From: Lyngbya sp. HA4199-MV5
GTDB taxonomy: Bacteria > Cyanobacteriota > Cyanobacteriia > Leptolyngbyales > Leptolyngbyaceae
Reading direction: 5' to 3'
Assembly (NCBI GenBank): GCA_019359375.1
Contig: JAHHHL010000046.1
Coordinates: 1-53,120, forward strand
DNA: 53,120 nt
The notes under the pieces were generated by a model, which ran no database searches, was not told the DNA's origin, and saw only the letters and a list, made by a program, of their open reading frames with translations. Made by a program: the position numbers and the translations under genes. Below are positions 10,073 to 18,381 of the stretch, piece after piece (the stretch's first letter is position 1; each line of letters begins with the position of its first letter).

Positions 10073-11143
10073 ATGAAATCTGACAAACCGCCAGCAGCAT
10101 CCCGATCGCCCTGGCTGAAACCTGCCCTCTGGCTTTCAATTCCTGGCATGGGTGTGCTGGCAGTCTTGGGGATAGCGTTCAGTCGCCAGCAGCCACCGTC
10201 ATCGTCTCAAGCACTCAGCCCTACACCCGTTGTGTCGCCTGCTCAGGTACTCAGCCCATCGCCGTTAGTCACTCCAACCCCATCACCTCAGGCGACGAAA
10301 AAACCTGCTGCGAAGCCATCACCTAAGTCCGTTGATCCCACCGCGCTAACGGCAGAGCAGAAAGCCCTCAATGCCAAAGCAAAGGCAGCGTTTACCTCGA
10401 TCGGCTCCTCTGTCGATGCCCTGGTGGAAATGCATGTGGCGATCGCAGAAGGGCAACCGTCTATCACCGTTGGCGCACCTGGAGGCGCACGGTTGCTCGA
10501 TCGCAACAATAAACCACTGCATCAGCTAGCGCCTGGTGTTGTGTATACAGCCCAGCCAGAAGGACAATCGATTCGTTTGGGCGAATGGTCGTTACCAGAG
10601 GTGGTTTTGCTTGAAGTCCCCCCTGGCAGTCTGTTTCAGCTGGGCGATCGGACGTATCGTGGGCGGCTCCTACTGGTGGCTACTGACGGCAAACTCTGGG
10701 GTGTGAACTACGTCAACATGCGACAGTACCTTTACAGCGTAGTTGCCAGCGAAGTCTCCCCCAGTTGGAAGATGGAAGCCCTGAAAGCGCAGGCGGTTGC
10801 GGCTCGTTCCTATGCGTTAACCTATTACTTCAAACCCGTTAGCCCACTCTTTCACATGGGCGCGACGGAATATTATCAGGTCTACAGCGGCACTCAGCGT
10901 GAAGCCGACAAAACGAGTGAAGCCGTCGATGCCACGGCGGGTGAATTTGTCAGCTATCGCGGTGGCATTGTGGAATCTCTGTATGCAGCCTCTGATGACA
11001 TTGTGGCTGAGGCATTTCAAGGTAAGGGCATGAGTCAGCTAGGTGCATTGGCTCTGGCTGAGAAAGGCTATTCTTACAAGCAGATTTTGGGCAACTACTA
11101 TCCTGGTACAGGGGTGGCGCGGATTGAGGAGGATCGGGATTAG
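10073..11143 (+). CDS. SpoIID/LytB domain protein
   Basis: Probable peptidoglycan-active envelope protein of 356 aa. An N-terminal signal anchor (LWLSIPGMGVLAVLGIAF) leads into a Pro/Thr/Ser-rich linker (45-90) and a C-terminal SpoIID domain with its hallmark segment YLYSVVASEVSPSWKMEALKAQAVAARSYAL (several pieces from residue 218), the G(M/K)SQ(L/W)GA motif GKGMSQLGA and the final YKQILGNYYPGTG. In Bacillus SpoIID is a lytic transglycosylase acting on denuded glycan; in cyanobacteria such proteins (AmiC-associated or stand-alone) are less studied. ATG 10073 is preceded by AAGAGGAG, a good ribosome site. Confidence 0.88.
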   Translation: MKSDKPPAASRSPWLKPALWLSIPGMGVLAVLGIAFSRQQPPSSSQALSPTPVVSPAQVLSPSPLVTPTPSPQATKKPAAKPSPKSVDPTALTAEQKALNAKAKAAFTSIGSSVDALVEMHVAIAEGQPSITVGAPGGARLLDRNNKPLHQLAPGVVYTAQPEGQSIRLGEWSLPEVVLLEVPPGSLFQLGDRTYRGRLLLVATDGKLWGVNYVNMRQYLYSVVASEVSPSWKMEALKAQAVAARSYALTYYFKPVSPLFHMGATEYYQVYSGTQREADKTSEAVDATAGEFVSYRGGIVESLYAASDDIVAEAFQGKGMSQLGALALAEKGYSYKQILGNYYPGTGVARIEEDRD

Positions 11144-11196
11144 GGGAGTGGGGAGTAGGGAGTTGGGGCAAGAACTTTTGAACGTTTCCCAAGCCC

Positions 11197-11398
11197 CTGG
11201 TTGACTGACAAATCTTTGAGCGAGTACTTGAACCGCCCTGCACTGAAAGTGCGGACTGATGGCAGGAAGTCCTCTCAAGAGGACTAGGAGAGCCTGACAA
11301 CCCGTTTGAACGGGTTTCGCACCATTAGCCCGGATTTTAATCACCGGCGGGTGAGCAACGAAGCGACCAGCCTTTCAAGATTTTTGTCAGTCAATCAG
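11197..11398. mobile_element. MITE-like element, CTGATTGACTGACA ends
   Basis: About 200 bases with terminal inverted repeats of roughly 23 bases (11197-11219 and 11375-11398; consensus CTGATTGACTGACAAA). A second element with the same ends lies at 31020-31159. The inside is non-coding and contains smaller palindromes (ACCCGTTTGAACGGGT near 11302, TCCTCTCAAGAGGA near 11271). No transposase is present, so it would need one in trans. Confidence 0.65.
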
Positions 11399-11402
11399 CC
11401 CA

Positions 11403-11448
11403 AGACCTCCGAGGTTTTGAAAATCTCGTTTCGAAACCTCGGAGGTCT
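11403..11448. repeat. Second copy of AGACCTCCGAGGTTT palindrome
   Basis: The same 15-base arms as at 3919-3951 (11403-11417 and 11434-11448), here separated by 16 bases. It sits in the 456-base gap before sphR, together with the MITE-like element. The remaining part of the gap (11449-11599) should hold the sphR promoter; I see no convincing Pho-box tandem repeat there. Confidence 0.75.
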
Positions 11449-11599
11449 AACGTCTCGGTTTTTGTCCTCATAGCTTGGCAACAGCTTGGCTACGCATACT
11501 ACAGATTCTATTAACAGTATCAACCCTTACTAAATGCTTGACTAATGGTAGAATCACCCTGGACTAACGGAATTTACCTGGGTTTACAGGATTCGCATT

Positions 11600-12397
11600 A
11601 TGCCACTTACGCTGTCGTCGGAAAGAGCAAAGCACAAGTCTGGTATCAAGTTGGGGCGGGTTTTAGTTGTTGAAGATGAGGGGTTGATTTCGGAAACGAT
11701 CGCGCTGGCTTTGACGGAGGAAGGCTATGAAGTGGTGACAGCGGCAGACGGTCGAGCAGCGCTGGATCTAATTCATCAGCTTAAAGAAGCGGAGTCTAAT
11801 GGTAATGGTGGGATGGGTTTATCCCTGTCCCAGGTGTGTGCTCGATCGCTCGATTTGATCATCCTGGATTTAATGCTGCCTTACATTAACGGGCTGGATC
11901 TCTGTCGTCTGATTCGTCGAGAAGGCATTAGCGTCCCGATTTTGATGCTCAGTGCCAAAGGGAGCGAAACTGATCGCGTTGTGGGTCTAGAAGTGGGTGC
12001 CGATGATTATCTCACTAAGCCCTTTGGCATTCGTGAGCTGATTGCTCGCTGTCGTGCGTTGCTGCGCCGTCATCATCAGTTTCAAGTGCAGCCAGAGCGA
12101 CCATCGATCAAGTATCAAGACATTGCGCTCTATCCTCAAGAGTGCCGGATCACCGTGCGTGGTGAAGCCGTAAATTTTTCACCCAAGGAGTTCAAAATTC
12201 TTGAACTGTTTATGAGCTATCCTCGACGGGTATGGTCGCGGGAACAGTTGCTAGAGCGCATCTGGGGACCTGACTTTATTGGCGATAGCAAAACGGTGGA
12301 TGTCCATATTCGCTGGCTGCGCGAGAAGCTTGAAGTCGATCCCAGCAGCCCCACCTACCTGGTAACGGTGCGTGGCTTTGGCTACCGCTTTGGTTAA
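11600..12397 (+). CDS. sphR: OmpR-family response regulator, SphR-like
   Basis: DNA-binding regulator of 265 aa, the likely partner of the kinase that follows. Receiver domain (19-150): acidic pocket E25-D26, phosphoacceptor D90 in IILDLMLP, conserved S/T switch in LMLSAKG and K in DYLTKPF. C-terminal winged helix (about 165-263): SPKEFKILELFMSYPRRVWSREQLL split over recognition helix KTVDVHIRWLREKL and the wing GFGYRFG. A Gly/Asn-rich insert (61-82) lengthens the receiver between helix 2 and strand 3. Cyanobacterial SphR (PhoB orthologue) activates phosphatase and phosphate-uptake genes on phosphate starvation; the assignment rests on the neighbouring SphS-like kinase. Confidence 0.82.
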   Translation: MPLTLSSERAKHKSGIKLGRVLVVEDEGLISETIALALTEEGYEVVTAADGRAALDLIHQLKEAESNGNGGMGLSLSQVCARSLDLIILDLMLPYINGLDLCRLIRREGISVPILMLSAKGSETDRVVGLEVGADDYLTKPFGIRELIARCRALLRRHHQFQVQPERPSIKYQDIALYPQECRITVRGEAVNFSPKEFKILELFMSYPRRVWSREQLLERIWGPDFIGDSKTVDVHIRWLREKLEVDPSSPTYLVTVRGFGYRFG

Positions 12398-12497
12398 CCG
12401 TCCCCTAGCAGGCAGCGATCGGCTTAGAATAGCGATACATTCTACTGGTGTTGGTTACGGCTACGTGATCTACCTTGGCTGAGGGCTGAACGCTAAC

Positions 12498-13892
12498 GTG
12501 ACATTTTTGTGTTTTTTGCTAGGGCTGCTGCTGGGGCTTGGGCTGTTGGGCTGGTACCACATTCGCCTCACCCGCAAGCTTGAGCGGTTGGCTGAGTCTC
12601 TTCAATCAGACCTGTCGCGCTGGTCTCTTGGGGCTACGTCACGACTCATACGAACGATCGCAACCCATGTAAATCACCATGAGCAACTGACTCATGACCT
12701 GGAACTTTGGCAACATCTGTGTAAAACGTCACCGATCGGCATGCTGCAGGTGGATGAAGAAAATCAATTGGTCTGGTGTAATGCTCAGGCAGGGCAATTG
12801 CTCAGCATTACACTGCCGCATCCAGCCCAGCGTCGTCTGCTATTAGAACTCGTTCGCTCCTACGAACTCGACCAACTGATTGAGCAAACCCGCGTCCTGC
12901 ACAAGCCATGCCAGAGCGACTGGACGTTTCACCCGGTCTCTGCCGATCCGTCGCAGCTATCGCGCCAGTTGTCTCGATCGCTGCGAGCACACAGCGTTCC
13001 TCTTGACGATGGGTACGTGGGCGTATTTTTGGAAAGTCGCCAGGAAGCGATGCTGCTGGCTCAACAGCGCGATCGCTGGATTTCTGACGTGGCACACGAG
13101 TTAAAAACACCCTTAACGTCCATTCGCCTGGTGGCAGAAACCCTTCAGATGCGTCTGGAGCCCCCTCTGCGTGATTGGGTCGATCGCCTGCTTAACGAAA
13201 CCATCCGGCTCAGCAGCCTGGTGCAAGATTTGCTCGATTTGAGCCAGTTGGAAGCAAACCCCAACCCCAACCTCAAGCTCAAAACGGTTGATATCGCCAA
13301 TTTGATTCAATCTGCCTGGTTTAGCCTGGAGCCGCTGGCGCGAAAGAAACAGCTTCAACTCGATTACGTCGGTACCGCTTGTCTGCCGCTGCATCTGGAT
13401 GAATCGCGGATGCATCGGGTGCTGCTGAATTTATTGGATAACGCCATTAAATATAGCCCCGACCAGCAAGCCATTCGAGTGCATGTAAGTATTGTTATCG
13501 ATGATCAAGTTCACGACAAATTAGTGCATCTAGAAATAATTGATGCAGGACCCGGCTTTCCCACCGAGGCTCTGCCCTATGTGTTCGATCGCTTCTACCG
13601 CGCCGATCCATCACGTAGCCGCAAGCACAACGAGTTAGAAGTCTCTAGAATGTATGGCTTGGGCAAAAGTACCCTGGCTAGTCATGCGTACATGGACGAT
13701 CTACAGACGGTAGGCGAGGAGCAGGCAGCACCCGTCAGTAGTGGCACTGGGCTGGGTTTAGCGATCGTCCGCCAAATCGTAGAAGCCCACCAAGGAAGGG
13801 TGCAAGCCAGTAATCATCCTGAAACACAGGGCGGCTGGCTCCAGATCTACCTACCGTACAAAGCTCATGAGGAGTTGAATGCTCATTCCTGA
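12498..13892 (+). CDS. sphS: PAS-containing sensor histidine kinase, SphS-like
   Basis: Membrane-associated kinase of 464 aa. A short hydrophobic N-terminus (TFLCFLLGLLLGLGLLGWY) is followed by a PAS-type domain (about 75-130: SPIGMLQVDEENQLVWCNAQA), a HisKA dimerisation domain with H200 in SDVAHELKTPLTS, and a HATPase_c domain with N box (LLNLLDNAIKYS), G1 (IDAGPGFP), F box (FDRFYRAD) and G2 (GTGLGLAIV). This layout, without a periplasmic sensor domain, is that of SphS, which in Synechocystis senses phosphate shortage and signals to SphR. It starts with GTG 12498, 100 bases after sphR. An insert between the F and G2 boxes (residues about 374-415) is longer than usual. Its 3' end overlaps the convergent ferritin-like gene by 10 bases. 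Confidence 0.85.
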   Translation: MTFLCFLLGLLLGLGLLGWYHIRLTRKLERLAESLQSDLSRWSLGATSRLIRTIATHVNHHEQLTHDLELWQHLCKTSPIGMLQVDEENQLVWCNAQAGQLLSITLPHPAQRRLLLELVRSYELDQLIEQTRVLHKPCQSDWTFHPVSADPSQLSRQLSRSLRAHSVPLDDGYVGVFLESRQEAMLLAQQRDRWISDVAHELKTPLTSIRLVAETLQMRLEPPLRDWVDRLLNETIRLSSLVQDLLDLSQLEANPNPNLKLKTVDIANLIQSAWFSLEPLARKKQLQLDYVGTACLPLHLDESRMHRVLLNLLDNAIKYSPDQQAIRVHVSIVIDDQVHDKLVHLEIIDAGPGFPTEALPYVFDRFYRADPSRSRKHNELEVSRMYGLGKSTLASHAYMDDLQTVGEEQAAPVSSGTGLGLAIVRQIVEAHQGRVQASNHPETQGGWLQIYLPYKAHEELNAHS

Positions 13893-14806
13893 GCAGAGGG
13901 CGTTTTCGTCTGTGGAGTCTTAATCTGCTGGGCACTATGGCGGTTCAGTCCACCCAAAAACATCGGCACAAAGCGCTCCATGAATGCCTTGGGGTCACGC
14001 TTCCAGGCACGCTGGGCGACATCAATGCGGGTTAGTTGCAGATCGGGCGACAGAAGCGTTTGCGGTAGACGCTCCATCAGGTATTGTGGACGTTCCCATA
14101 CCGACATGGTGTTGGCAATATCCAGCAAATTACTGACGCGGCGGAGTTCGGCTCCCAAAGTGATATCCATGCCCGATTCAAAGGCAGCTTGCTCGATCGC
14201 CGAGTAGCGCTGCTTCGCGGTCTCAACCTTGCGACGGTTCTCTGGGCTTTTATCTGCCAGTTTTGCCAACCAGCGATTGCCCCAACGGACGTGTCCGGCT
14301 TCTTCAGGGAAAATGCGCTCGATCGTCTCCCGAATTTTGATGTTTTCTTCGGTTTGGGGTGCCTGCTTCAGCGCATAGATGTGAGCCGAAAAATATTCGC
14401 AGCCACGCTTTTCGGTGACGTTGATGGCTGCCAGCGTTGAAATCAGAAACCCATCCAGGTCGGTTTCGGCATCATGCAATTCGGCATCCAGCAGGCGTTC
14501 AAATTCCTGAATGTAGGAAGAACCGGGCGGCGTGCCGACGCTAGAGCCTAAATCAACCAGCAAGTCGGTCAACCACATGGCATGACGTGCTTCATCTGAA
14601 ATATGCCGCGACACATCTCGAATTAACTCAGGCGCTTTGCCATCTAATTGCTCGATCAAGTTTGTGAGATCTTTGCAGCTTCGTTGTTCGCTATAACGAT
14701 AGCGGTTCAGCGTAATCAGGTGAATCTCACGATCGCGCACGACCTGACTCAAAATTTCGCGTGCGCCTAAAGTTTTGCTGAGTTTGCGGGGGTAAGCGAC
14801 GGTCAT
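13883..14806 (-). CDS. Ferritin-like domain protein
   Basis: A 307-aa helical protein that looks like a ferritin-like diiron protein. Candidate metal ligands sit in DEARHAM (about 73-79, an ExxH motif) and EEAGHVRWG (about 172-180, a second ExxH motif), with further acidic residues in the intervening helices (LITLNRYRYSEQRS and INVTEKRGCEYF). Two ExxH motifs placed about 100 residues apart are typical of a four-helix diiron bundle. Homologues are widespread in cyanobacteria but the reaction is not known to me; an oxygenase or oxidase role is an inference. ATG 14806. The last 10 bases overlap the tail of sphS in convergent orientation. Confidence 0.72.
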   Translation of the reverse strand: MTVAYPRKLSKTLGAREILSQVVRDREIHLITLNRYRYSEQRSCKDLTNLIEQLDGKAPELIRDVSRHISDEARHAMWLTDLLVDLGSSVGTPPGSSYIQEFERLLDAELHDAETDLDGFLISTLAAINVTEKRGCEYFSAHIYALKQAPQTEENIKIRETIERIFPEEAGHVRWGNRWLAKLADKSPENRRKVETAKQRYSAIEQAAFESGMDITLGAELRRVSNLLDIANTMSVWERPQYLMERLPQTLLSPDLQLTRIDVAQRAWKRDPKAFMERFVPMFLGGLNRHSAQQIKTPQTKTPSAQE

Positions 14807-15176
14807 TGTTTAATCTCGGTTTGTTAACTAGGGACGATCGTAGCGGTGTCAACAAAAAACTCAGATGGCTAGAAGACTAACCTGAAGCAGTGAAGCATCT
14901 GGATGTAAAGCTGGATAAACCAATCTGAACCAAACGCTGCCAGGTGAGCGTCGCACCACAACTATCTGTTACTAATTGTAACGAATCTAGTCAGTAAATG
15001 CCGCAAACGGGAGCATAACTCCGTGGTTTTGACCACAAGGCGATCGTGTTCACTTTTGCCCCATCTGAAAAAGCGGCGATCGCTCTACAACTCTCAACCA
15101 GTGCCAGGGCATCAGGAAGAGGTGAGCGATCGCCGCCAAACCAAATTAGATGTGTCGTTGCTTGTAACGGTGACGC
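14807..15176. other. Intergenic, 370 bases, no gene seen
   Basis: Gap between the start of the ferritin-like gene and the 3' end of glnA, both on the minus strand. It should contain the glnA terminator and the promoter of the ferritin-like gene. A small dyad (GTGGTTTTGACCAC near 15022) and several HIP1 sites are present; nothing coding is supported. Confidence 0.5.
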
Positions 15177-16595
15177 TTAGCAGTCGTAGTACAGCGCGAA
15201 CTCATAGGGATGAGGACGAATGCTCACCGGAATCACTTCGCGATCGAGCTTGTAGCTGATCCAGTTTTCGATGAAGTCTTCTGTGAACACACCACCCGCT
15301 GTCAAGAACTCGTGATCGGTTTCCAGATTCTTCAGCGCATCCATGAGCGAACCGGGAGTGGAAGGCACCTTCGCCAGTTCTTCGGGGGTGAGTTCGTAGA
15401 TGTCTACATCCAGCGAATCGCCGGGATCGATCTCGTTCTTGATACCGTCAATGCCCGCGCACAGCATTGCTGCAAAGGCGAGGTAAGGATTGCAAGAGGC
15501 ATCGGGACAGCGGAACTCTAAGCGCTTCGCCTTGGGGTTGCCACCAGACAGGGGAATGCGAATGGAGGCAGAACGGTTGCCCTGAGAGTATGCCAGGTTT
15601 ACAGGCGCTTCAAACCCAGGTACCAGGCGCTTGTAAGAGTTGGTGGTGGGGTTGGTGAACGCTAGCAGGGAAGGAGCGTGCTTCAGCAACCCACCAATAT
15701 AGTGCATTGCCGTTTTGCTGAGTTGGGCGTACTCTTCACCAAAAAAGGTGGGCTGTCCATCTTTCCAAATCGATTGGTGACAGTGCATCCCGGTACCGTT
15801 GTCGCCAAAGATGGGCTTGGGCATGAAGGTGGCAGACTTACCGTACTTCTTCGCCACGTTTTTGATGCAGTACTTGTAGGTCAGCAGGTAGTCGGCGGCT
15901 TTCACCAACGACGCAAACCGGAAGCCCAACTCGCACTGTCCGCCTGTGGCTACTTCATGGTGGTGTTTTTCAATGGGTACACCGCAATGCTTCATTGCCA
16001 GCAGCATTTCGGTACGAATGTCTTGCAGGGTATCGGTGGGTGCAACGGGGAAGTAGCCTTCTTTGTTGCGAGGCTTGTAGCCCAGGTTGCCACCGGGTTC
16101 TTCGCGTCCAGAGTTCCATACGCCTTCGTCGCTATCAACGTAGTAGTAGCCAGCGTTTTGAGTCTGGTCGTAGCGCACGTCATCAAACAGAAAGAACTCG
16201 GCTTCGGGACCAAAGAACGCATTATCGCCAAGACCGCTGGCTTTCAGGTAATCGATCGCCTTCTGCGCGATCGATCGAGGGTCGCGGCTGTAAGGTTGCC
16301 CGGTGCGCGGTTCGATGATGCTGCAAATCATGCTCAGGGTTGGCTCTGCCATGAAGGGATCGATCCAGGCGGTATCTGGATCGGGCACCATTGCCATGTC
16401 TGAGTCATTAATGGCTTTCCAACCCCGGATGCTGGAGCCGTCAAAGGCAACGCCATCGCTAAAGCTGCTTTCGTCAATCATGTCGTGGAACAGCGTCAGG
16501 TGTTGCCACGTTCCTGGGGTGTCAATAAATTTCAGATCAATCATCTGAATCTTGTCACGCTTAATCCATTCCAGGATTTCCTGCGGGGTTGCCAT
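15177..16595 (-). CDS. glnA: Glutamine synthetase type I
   Basis: Makes glutamine from glutamate, ammonium and ATP, the entry step of the GS-GOGAT pathway. The 472-aa length is exact for dodecameric GSI. Visible motifs: beta-grasp start [21 protein letters not shown], metal-binding FGPEAEFF, the [13 protein letters not shown] segment, the ATP-site [11 protein letters not shown], the flexible [13 protein letters not shown] loop and the [10 protein letters not shown]-type segment (here NRSASIRIP). Start ATG 16595, with AAGGAG a few bases upstream (TAACAAGGAGTAAT on the minus strand). In cyanobacteria GSI is controlled by small inactivating proteins rather than by adenylylation. An NtcA-type promoter lies about 300 bases upstream. 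Confidence 0.97.
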   Translation of the reverse strand: MATPQEILEWIKRDKIQMIDLKFIDTPGTWQHLTLFHDMIDESSFSDGVAFDGSSIRGWKAINDSDMAMVPDPDTAWIDPFMAEPTLSMICSIIEPRTGQPYSRDPRSIAQKAIDYLKASGLGDNAFFGPEAEFFLFDDVRYDQTQNAGYYYVDSDEGVWNSGREEPGGNLGYKPRNKEGYFPVAPTDTLQDIRTEMLLAMKHCGVPIEKHHHEVATGGQCELGFRFASLVKAADYLLTYKYCIKNVAKKYGKSATFMPKPIFGDNGTGMHCHQSIWKDGQPTFFGEEYAQLSKTAMHYIGGLLKHAPSLLAFTNPTTNSYKRLVPGFEAPVNLAYSQGNRSASIRIPLSGGNPKAKRLEFRCPDASCNPYLAFAAMLCAGIDGIKNEIDPGDSLDVDIYELTPEELAKVPSTPGSLMDALKNLETDHEFLTAGGVFTEDFIENWISYKLDREVIPVSIRPHPYEFALYYDC

Positions 16596-17386
16596 GTATT
16601 ACTCCTTGTTGCAGTGCTGTCTTAAAGTTGGAGAAGAAACAACGGTAGAAACGGTTTCGGCTCGGTGGTGAATGAGGAACCAATGAAGGTACTCGACTGA
16701 ATCAAGCGATCAACTTGCGGATGAAAGCCTTAAGCCGCGAAATTGTCTCTGGCGAGAGAGAACCTGCAAGCCTCAAACCAGAATTGCTCTACGTTGGAGG
16801 ACTTTCCTAAGACTCTGAAACCAACGATTTGGCTTTACAGAGGCTTTTCACCCCTCAAAGCACGCTTCAGATTTAGAGCTTGGTCGTATCTGAATCATCC
16901 TAGAGATAGGCTTAGGCTGTTTTTGTATCAAATGCTACAAAGCACTGCTCTCTCTTGACAGACTTAAACTTAGATTAAGATTGCGATCGGTGGCTCAAGG
17001 GGGTAGCCGCGCTTGCTGAAGGCTCATTTTAAGGCTTGTAACAGTTGATGTTTACAATCGCACTGCACAACGATTCGGTTTCCTGTGCGTGGTAGACTCT
17101 ACTATGTGTTTAGACTCAAGAAACCCACAGTGCAGCCCTTCAAGCTTAAGTAAGGGAGCTTTGTAAAAGGAATGCATTGTTACCGCCCGTTGCGATCGCG
17201 ATCAGCGGTTGTCACTATCAGCGGTTAGCCACTATGAGGTTGAGCGCCTGGGGAGAATTTGCGCCGACGTTCATTTGAACGGTGCATCGGAAGCGTAGTG
17301 TTGCTTACGTCCCAACCTCGAACACATTAACTTGAACGCACAACCATAGCCAAACGTCTATATAAGGATCATTGGGAGAGAGCTTT
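16596..17386. other. Divergent control region glnA/apcF
   Basis: A 790-base region between two divergently transcribed genes. It holds the NtcA promoter for glnA. On the plus strand TTGACA at 16957 with TAAGAT 15 bases later is a possible but short-spaced promoter for apcF. No small gene with a credible product and no recognisable riboswitch was seen; in particular I could not find the glutamine-riboswitch core. Confidence 0.5.
16897..16938 (-). promoter_or_regulatory. NtcA-activated glnA promoter
   Basis: On the minus strand a perfect NtcA palindrome GTA-N8-TAC (16925-16938) is followed after exactly 22 bases by TAGGAT (16897-16902), a TAN3T -10 box. This is the canonical class II NtcA promoter spacing known from cyanobacterial nitrogen genes. 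Transcription would begin near 16890 and leave a leader of about 295 bases before glnA, so an additional start closer to the gene is possible. Confidence 0.8.
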
Positions 17387-17896
17387 ATGCGGGATGCCGT
17401 GACGAGTCTGATCAGAAATTACGACATTACGGGTCGCTATCTGGATCGCAATGCCATCGATAGCTTGAAATCTTACTTCGACACTGGCATCGCAAGAGTT
17501 CAGGCATCAGCCGTGATCAATGCAAATGCTGCGTCGATCGTCAAGCAGGCAGGCTTACAGCTCTTTGATGAGCTGCCAGAGTTAATTCGTCCCGGTGGCA
17601 ATGCGTATACCACTCGTCGGTATGCGGCGTGCCTGCGCGATTTGGACTATTACTTGCGCTATGCCTCCTATGCACTCGTGGCAGGTGATAACGATGTGCT
17701 GGATGAACGGGTGCTGGAAGGCTTGCGGGAAACGTACAACTCGCTTGGGGTGCCACCTGGTCCCACGGTACGCGGCATTCAAATTTTGAAGGCGATCGTC
17801 CGAGAATTGGTGGCAGAAGCTGGCATTACCAGCACCGCGTTCTTAGATCAGCCGTTTGATTACATGGCGCGTGAACTGAGCGAGAAGAATCTCTAA
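17387..17896 (+). CDS. apcF: Allophycocyanin beta-18 subunit, phycobilisome core
   Basis: A 169-aa bilin protein of the phycobilisome core. It differs from ApcB and matches ApcF in its start MRDAVTSLIRNYD and length. The phycocyanobilin-binding cysteine is C82 in ACLRDLDYYLRY; N72 in GGNAYTTRR is the asparagine methylated in beta subunits. ApcF sits with the ApcE chromophore domain in the terminal-emitter trimer and helps pass energy to the photosystems. ATG 17387 is preferred over TTG 17372 because it gives the standard N-terminus, with GGGAGAG just upstream. It is monocistronic and ends in a strong terminator, as is usual for apcF. Confidence 0.92.
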   Translation: MRDAVTSLIRNYDITGRYLDRNAIDSLKSYFDTGIARVQASAVINANAASIVKQAGLQLFDELPELIRPGGNAYTTRRYAACLRDLDYYLRYASYALVAGDNDVLDERVLEGLRETYNSLGVPPGPTVRGIQILKAIVRELVAEAGITSTAFLDQPFDYMARELSEKNL

Positions 17897-17936
17897 CGCT
17901 TTCATTTCCAGCGTCATAATTACTGTGTCACATGAC

Positions 17937-17976
17937 AAAGAAGGGCAAGCAACCAATTGGCTACTTGCCCTTCTTT
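17937..17976 (+). terminator. Rho-independent terminator of apcF
   Basis: A perfect 13-bp stem (AAAGAAGGGCAAG, 17937-17949, with its complement at 17964-17976) and a 14-base loop, ending in TTCTTT, 40 bases after the apcF stop. Confidence 0.85.
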
Positions 17977-18045
17977 GTGTCTGCTTTCTGGATGACTGCT
18001 TAGGAATGGAAATTAAATCACTTCGATCACCTCAGCCTTCTCATT

Positions 18046-18116
18046 GTACGGGCGCGGCATACGGCAGATCACTCTGGGCGAAGGCAAAAACTTTCTACCG
18101 TATGCCACGCCCCTAC
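18046..18116. repeat. Palindromic dispersed-type element
   Basis: Arms of 19 bases (18046-18064 and 18098-18116, starting GTACGGGCGCGGCATACGG) with two mismatches and a 33-base loop. It lies in the 405-base gap between apcF and the convergent SLH gene. GTAGGGGCGTGGCATACGG-type elements look like degraded MITEs; no second copy is in this window. Confidence 0.6.
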
Positions 18117-18254
18117 GCACAGAATGACACCTTCATAAAGCAACGATCCTTACAAAACGAAGCGGTCTATGCAGATGCTTACGATCGTGACCCATGCTGC
18201 CAGCCGTCCACATTAATCACCTACAGCGTTTCTCAAAGGAATGGAGTCAAGCAC

Positions 18255-18341
18255 GAGAAGGTAGGGAGTAGAGAGCAGGGAGCAGAAGCAAGATAGTCGG
18301 CGGTTTCCCTTCTGCCTCCTGCCCTCTGCCCTCTGCCTTTA
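18255..18341. repeat. Short tandem repeats, both orientations
   Basis: GGGAGTAG/GAGCAGG units followed by CTGCCTC/CTGCCCT units, which are GGCAGAG repeats on the other strand. Found between apcF and the SLH gene. Confidence 0.7.
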
Positions 18342-18381
18342 ACCCCAAAGACTCACACCTCACCCAGATAGGATTTGCTAT

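Noticed and set aside
15678-16403. 241-codon frame opposite glnA
   Set aside because: Antisense shadow of a strongly conserved gene; no family likeness.
16596-16890. Glutamine riboswitch in the glnA leader
   Set aside because: The conserved core sequence was not found on the minus strand.
17925-18296. 123-codon frame after apcF
   Set aside because: Runs through the apcF terminator, a palindromic element and a tandem-repeat tract.
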